A stretch of 64,000 bases of DNA, taken from the NCBI GenBank assembly GCA_025934485.1, contig JAICXX010000001.1:1-64000 (forward strand), written 5' to 3'. The position numbers were made by a program, and so were the translations under genes. Below, piece after piece: positions 61,189 through 64,000 of the stretch (its first letter is position 1; each line of letters begins with the position of its first letter). This stretch comes from Chitinophagaceae bacterium (GTDB taxonomy: Bacteria > Bacteroidota > Bacteroidia > Chitinophagales > Chitinophagaceae). Under the pieces are notes generated by a model, which worked only from the letters and a program-made list of their open reading frames with translations, was not told where the DNA came from and did no database searches.

Positions 61189-62525
61189 TCATTGTCCCGG
61201 CGGCAGGATCATGCTATTGACGGCGCTTTTTTGCTGGCATAGCTGTTCGACGTCGGAGGACCGGCGCGGCGCCTGCCATGACAGCAGCTCGTATTTTGTC
61301 TTGCCGATGCGTACATCGTCTTCGATGCGCACGCCGATATCCCACCATTTTTTATCACAGCCACTGCCCGCGGGGATATAGATACCGGGTTCCACGGTGA
61401 TGACCATGTTCTCTTTGAGATCTTGATCGTAGTTCCCGAGGTCGTGGACATCGAGACCGAGAAAATGGGAGCAGCTATGCGGATAATAGAGATATACCTG
61501 GTCCTTGCTTTTGATAATTCCCAGGTCGAGGAGGCCTTGTGCGAGGACTTCGGTAGCCTTTTTATTGAGGTCGCTAAAAGGGATTCCTTCGTGACACAGC
61601 GGGAAGATGGCTTCCTGCGCGCGATAAACGAGGTCATAGATCGCGCGCTGCTGGGGCGTGAATTTGCCCGTGGAGGGCACAGTGCGGGTGACGTCGGCGG
61701 AATAGCCGTGGTATTCGGCGCCGATATCCATGAGGACCATGTCCCGCTTGATGTTGACTCGGGTGTTCTCTTCGTAGTGGAGGATACAGCCGTTGGCTCC
61801 GGCGCCTGCGATGGAAGGATAACCCACGTATTCGGCGCCGAGCTTTTTATGTACGTATTCCTGCAAGCCCTGTAGCTCGGCTTCGCTCATGCCCGGCTGG
61901 ATCGCCTTCATGACTTCCGCGTGTGCGATGGCGGAGATAGAGACGGTCTTGCGCATCAGCGCGATCTCTTCCGGCGTTTTGATCTCGCGGAGCGAACCTA
62001 TGAGCCTGGTATAAAGAAAGGTGTTCCATTTTAGCGATGCGAGCTTGTCGCGGAGTCTGGCGAGGTCGGCGGAGTCTTTGCAGTTGACCAGGTCGGTGAC
62101 GAACTCGTTGTCACGCATCTTTGCGCTGGCCTCGCGGCGTTTGTTCATGTAGCCGATGACCCTTTGGAGATTCGAGGGAGTGGTCCGCTCGAGCATTGTC
62201 GACACCAGCTCCATGATCTCCGCGTTGTAGTCTGTGGACAAGGCCGCTTTTTTGCGGAAGGTCTGGTAAAGGTCGTAGAGATCGGCGGAGTCGCTGAGGT
62301 CATCGTGGATGTCATCCGGAATGCCGGCGAAAAGGACCTTGTCGAAGGCGGAAAAGTCCAGCGGATATTGTGCCAATTCGCTGCCGGTGTAGACCTGGTC
62401 GAACCCGAGTTGCGCTTTTACTTTTTCTACGCCGAGCCTTCGGCCGGTCCAGCTTTCCTGTTCGGGATCGCGGCGGCGGCGGTAAACACGATGAGAACGA
62501 GAAAGGTCACGATGGCAGGTTTCAT
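61189..62525 (-). pseudogene. Xaa-Pro aminopeptidase with disrupted N-terminus
   Basis: The peptidase M24 part (62376 down to 61189) is intact, with all five metal ligands visible: Asp-Asp in MDIGAEYHGYSADVTRT, His in CSHFLGLDVHD, Glu in VEPGIYIP and RIEDDV. Upstream in the same frame the sequence still matches the family (DPEQESWTGRRLGVEKVKAQ). A good signal peptide (MKPAIVTFLVLIVFTAAAA) begins at the ATG at 62523-62525 but is in another frame, which stops at 62427. The junction lies in a GCC repeat, and about 100 residues of the N-terminal AMP_N domain are missing. A shortened protein could start at the TTG at 62374-62376, but deletion plus frameshift is the likelier reading. Confidence 0.7.
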
Positions 62526-62575
62526 TAGCAGTGGGTTTGACAGTAAAATAGCGTTTTTCCTACTATTATTTTTAG

Positions 62576-62583
62576 TAAATTTG
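62576..62583 (+). promoter_or_regulatory. -7 box close to the DUF763 ATG
   Basis: TAAATTTG matches TAnnTTTG and is 5 nt before the ATG at 62589, predicting a leaderless or nearly leaderless transcript. Confidence 0.5.
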
Positions 62584-62588
62584 GGACG

Positions 62589-63821
62589 ATGAAACGATCC
62601 GGTACAGCAGATCTTCCCTTGCACGGCGGCTTTGTACCGCAGTGGCTGGCGGAGCGTATGGCGCGGCTGGGTCTTGCGGTCACGGAGGCTTTGTTGTGCG
62701 ACTATGGCAAGAGTGAGGTGTTGAGGCGGCTGGGTGATCCCTTTTGGTTTCAGAGTCTGGGTGCGGTGATGGGCATGGACTGGCATTCTTCCGGTATAAC
62801 GACTTCAGTAATGGGGGCGCTGAAACGGGCGATCAATCCACATTCGCGGGAGCTGGGTATCTATATTTGTGGGGGCAAGGGCAGGTATTCGCGGCAGGCG
62901 CCTGCGGAGATCGTCAAGGTGTGTGAGAGTACGGGCCTCGACGCGGCGGAGCTGGTACGCAGCAGCCGGCTGAGCGCGAAGGTCGACAATACGGTGGTGC
63001 AGGATGGGTTTCAGCTATATCTGCATTCTTTTGTGATGAACGATCTTGGAGAGTGGACGGTGATCCAGCAAGGGATGAGCGATGCCAGCTCGATGGCGCG
63101 GCGTTATCACTGGCATTCCGCCGGGCTGCAATCCTTTGTGGAAGATCCGCATACGGCGATCTGCGGTGTCAACCAGGGTGAGATCTTGAATCTGGCCGAC
63201 CGGCAGGCCTCACCTGCCCGGCAGGGTGTCTTGTCGCTGACGCGGGAGAAGCCGGAGCTGATGATGCAGGATGTGAACCGGCTGGTGTTGCCGGCACGGC
63301 ATCTTCTGTTACCGAAGCGACATGATGTGCGGTCGGAAGACGTCGATCTGCGACGGCTGGGGGCGGTGTTATGGCTGGCGCATGACCGGCAGCCGGCCGA
63401 TTTCGAGGAGCTGGTGTTACTGGAGGGGGTGGGCCCGAGGACGTTGCAGTCGCTGGCGCTGGTGAGCGAGGTCATTCATGGAACGCCGGCGCGGTTTCGT
63501 GATCCTGCCCGTTTTGCCTTTGCGCATGGCGGCAAGGACGGTCATCCTTTCCCGGTGCCGGTGAACGTATATGACGAGACCATCGGCGTCCTGCAGACGG
63601 CGGTCCACCGGGCCAGGCTGGGTCAGAGCGATAAAATGGATGCGATCAGGAGTCTCAGCGAGCTGGCGCGTAAGGCGGAGGCGGGTTTCACGCCTTCCGG
63701 GGGGCTCGAAAAGTACGTGGAAAAAGAACGCAACGACTCGTGGAAATATGGCGGCCGTACCGTGATGGGGCATGCTACTCCGCCGCCGCGGCAAGGACCG
63801 CAGCAGCTGATGCTTTTTTAA
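62589..63821 (+). CDS. DUF763 protein with helix-hairpin-helix and clamp-like C-terminus
   Basis: Protein of 410 residues. It opens with MKRSGTADLPLHGGFVPQWL and contains SRELGIYICGGKGRYSRQAP and SDASSMARRYHWHSAG, which are strongly conserved DUF763 blocks. A helix-hairpin-helix-like motif (LLEGVGPRTLQSLALVSEVI) near residue 285 suggests DNA binding. The last six residues are QQLMLF, matching the QLxLF sliding-clamp-binding consensus. DUF763 is found in archaea and bacteria and has no established function that I know of. A role in DNA repair or replication is inferred from these two motifs. The stop overlaps that of the convergent small ORF. Confidence 0.88.
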   Translation: MKRSGTADLPLHGGFVPQWLAERMARLGLAVTEALLCDYGKSEVLRRLGDPFWFQSLGAVMGMDWHSSGITTSVMGALKRAINPHSRELGIYICGGKGRYSRQAPAEIVKVCESTGLDAAELVRSSRLSAKVDNTVVQDGFQLYLHSFVMNDLGEWTVIQQGMSDASSMARRYHWHSAGLQSFVEDPHTAICGVNQGEILNLADRQASPARQGVLSLTREKPELMMQDVNRLVLPARHLLLPKRHDVRSEDVDLRRLGAVLWLAHDRQPADFEELVLLEGVGPRTLQSLALVSEVIHGTPARFRDPARFAFAHGGKDGHPFPVPVNVYDETIGVLQTAVHRARLGQSDKMDAIRSLSELARKAEAGFTPSGGLEKYVEKERNDSWKYGGRTVMGHATPPPRQGPQQLMLF

Positions 63822-63976
63822 ACCTCACGTCCGCGCCGCCCCGACTTTTTAATGTCGCGGTTCCTGGCTATCAGAAGGTTGGCCTTGCTTTGGGTTTCCT
63901 GGGCCGTCAGCCATTTTTTTATGAGCTTTTTCAACGCCCTTTCTTTCTCGGCGTATTTCAGGGGATCAGTAATCAT
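63818..63976 (-). CDS. Small basic protein, unknown
   Basis: A 52-codon frame from the ATG at 63974-63976 to TAA at 63818-63820. The product begins MITDPLKYAEKERALKKLIK, contains WLTAQETQSKANLLIARNRD and ends KKSGRRGREV, so it is a highly charged, probably helical, basic peptide. Its stop codon overlaps that of DUF763 in a shared TTAA. I do not recognise the family. The remaining bases to 64000 would be its promoter. Confidence 0.5.
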   Translation of the reverse strand: MITDPLKYAEKERALKKLIKKWLTAQETQSKANLLIARNRDIKKSGRRGREV

Positions 63977-64000
63977 AGTATTTTGCCTTAACCGTTTTCG

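Overview
The window is a gene-dense chromosomal segment, moderately GC-rich in coding regions, from a member of the Bacteroidota, most likely family Chitinophagaceae. The evidence is a GldH-type lipoprotein, a GldA-like ATPase, a type IX secretion (T9SS) C-terminal sorting domain, carboxypeptidase-regulatory-like and TonB-dependent outer-membrane proteins, a kinase-RapZ fusion, ECF sigma cassettes, and many start regions with the Bacteroidota -7 promoter box TAnnTTTG and no Shine-Dalgarno sequence. I saw no rRNA, tRNA, CRISPR array, insertion sequence or prophage. No species can be named from the sequence alone.

Layout. 1-8.8 kb: tail of a BatD-like gene, a two-component system, gldH, a YicC RNase, a pseudouridine synthase, an LpxD paralogue, an outer-membrane-associated protein, and an overlapping SDR / 3-hydroxybutyryl-CoA dehydrogenase pair. 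8.8-9.9 kb: an AT-rich toxin-antitoxin-like module (HTH-DUF433 plus DUF5615). 9.9-22 kb: pheS, a ureohydrolase, a DacB-type PBP, a T9SS cargo protein, an ECF sigma factor with a membrane/beta-barrel fusion, mutL, and a NagZ-AmpC-like fusion. 22-31 kb: nth, divIC-eno-gldA, an MHS transporter, and acetate uptake plus acs. 31-35 kb: an ADP-ribosyltransferase-like protein with a 55-codon partner, an L,D-transpeptidase, and a second ECF sigma / anti-sigma / beta-barrel cassette. 35-41 kb: kbl, ridA, an acyl-CoA dehydrogenase-family protein, tsaB, and ArsR plus MBL-rhodanese. 41-51 kb: a NarL regulator, a lipid A-type acyltransferase, the amino-sugar-kinase-like/RapZ fusion, a TonB receptor, a FUSC protein and korA. 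51-58 kb: a macro-domain hydrolase and a TolC-MacA-MacB efflux operon. 58-64 kb: a decayed ABC permease, an N-terminally broken Xaa-Pro aminopeptidase, DUF763, and a small ORF at the edge.

Themes. Cell-envelope genes dominate: peptidoglycan (DacB, NagZ-AmpC-like, L,D-transpeptidase, kinase-RapZ), lipid A (LpxD-like, LpxL-like) and surface/gliding functions. Two ECF cassettes show different architectures: one has separate anti-sigma and barrel genes, the other fuses a membrane anchor to a barrel in one polypeptide. Intergenic DNA is rich in structured repeats: a double-hairpin family with a fixed GGCC-TTC-GGCC hairpin beside a hairpin whose stem varies but stays paired, and four different tandem repeats (90, 43, 38 and 22 bp). 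These repeats sometimes supply promoter-proximal DNA or the ends of proteins. The least explained coding loci are the HTH-DUF433/DUF5615 module, the ART-like gene with its small upstream ORF, the fused sigma-linked membrane-barrel protein, and DUF763 with a clamp-binding-like C-terminus.
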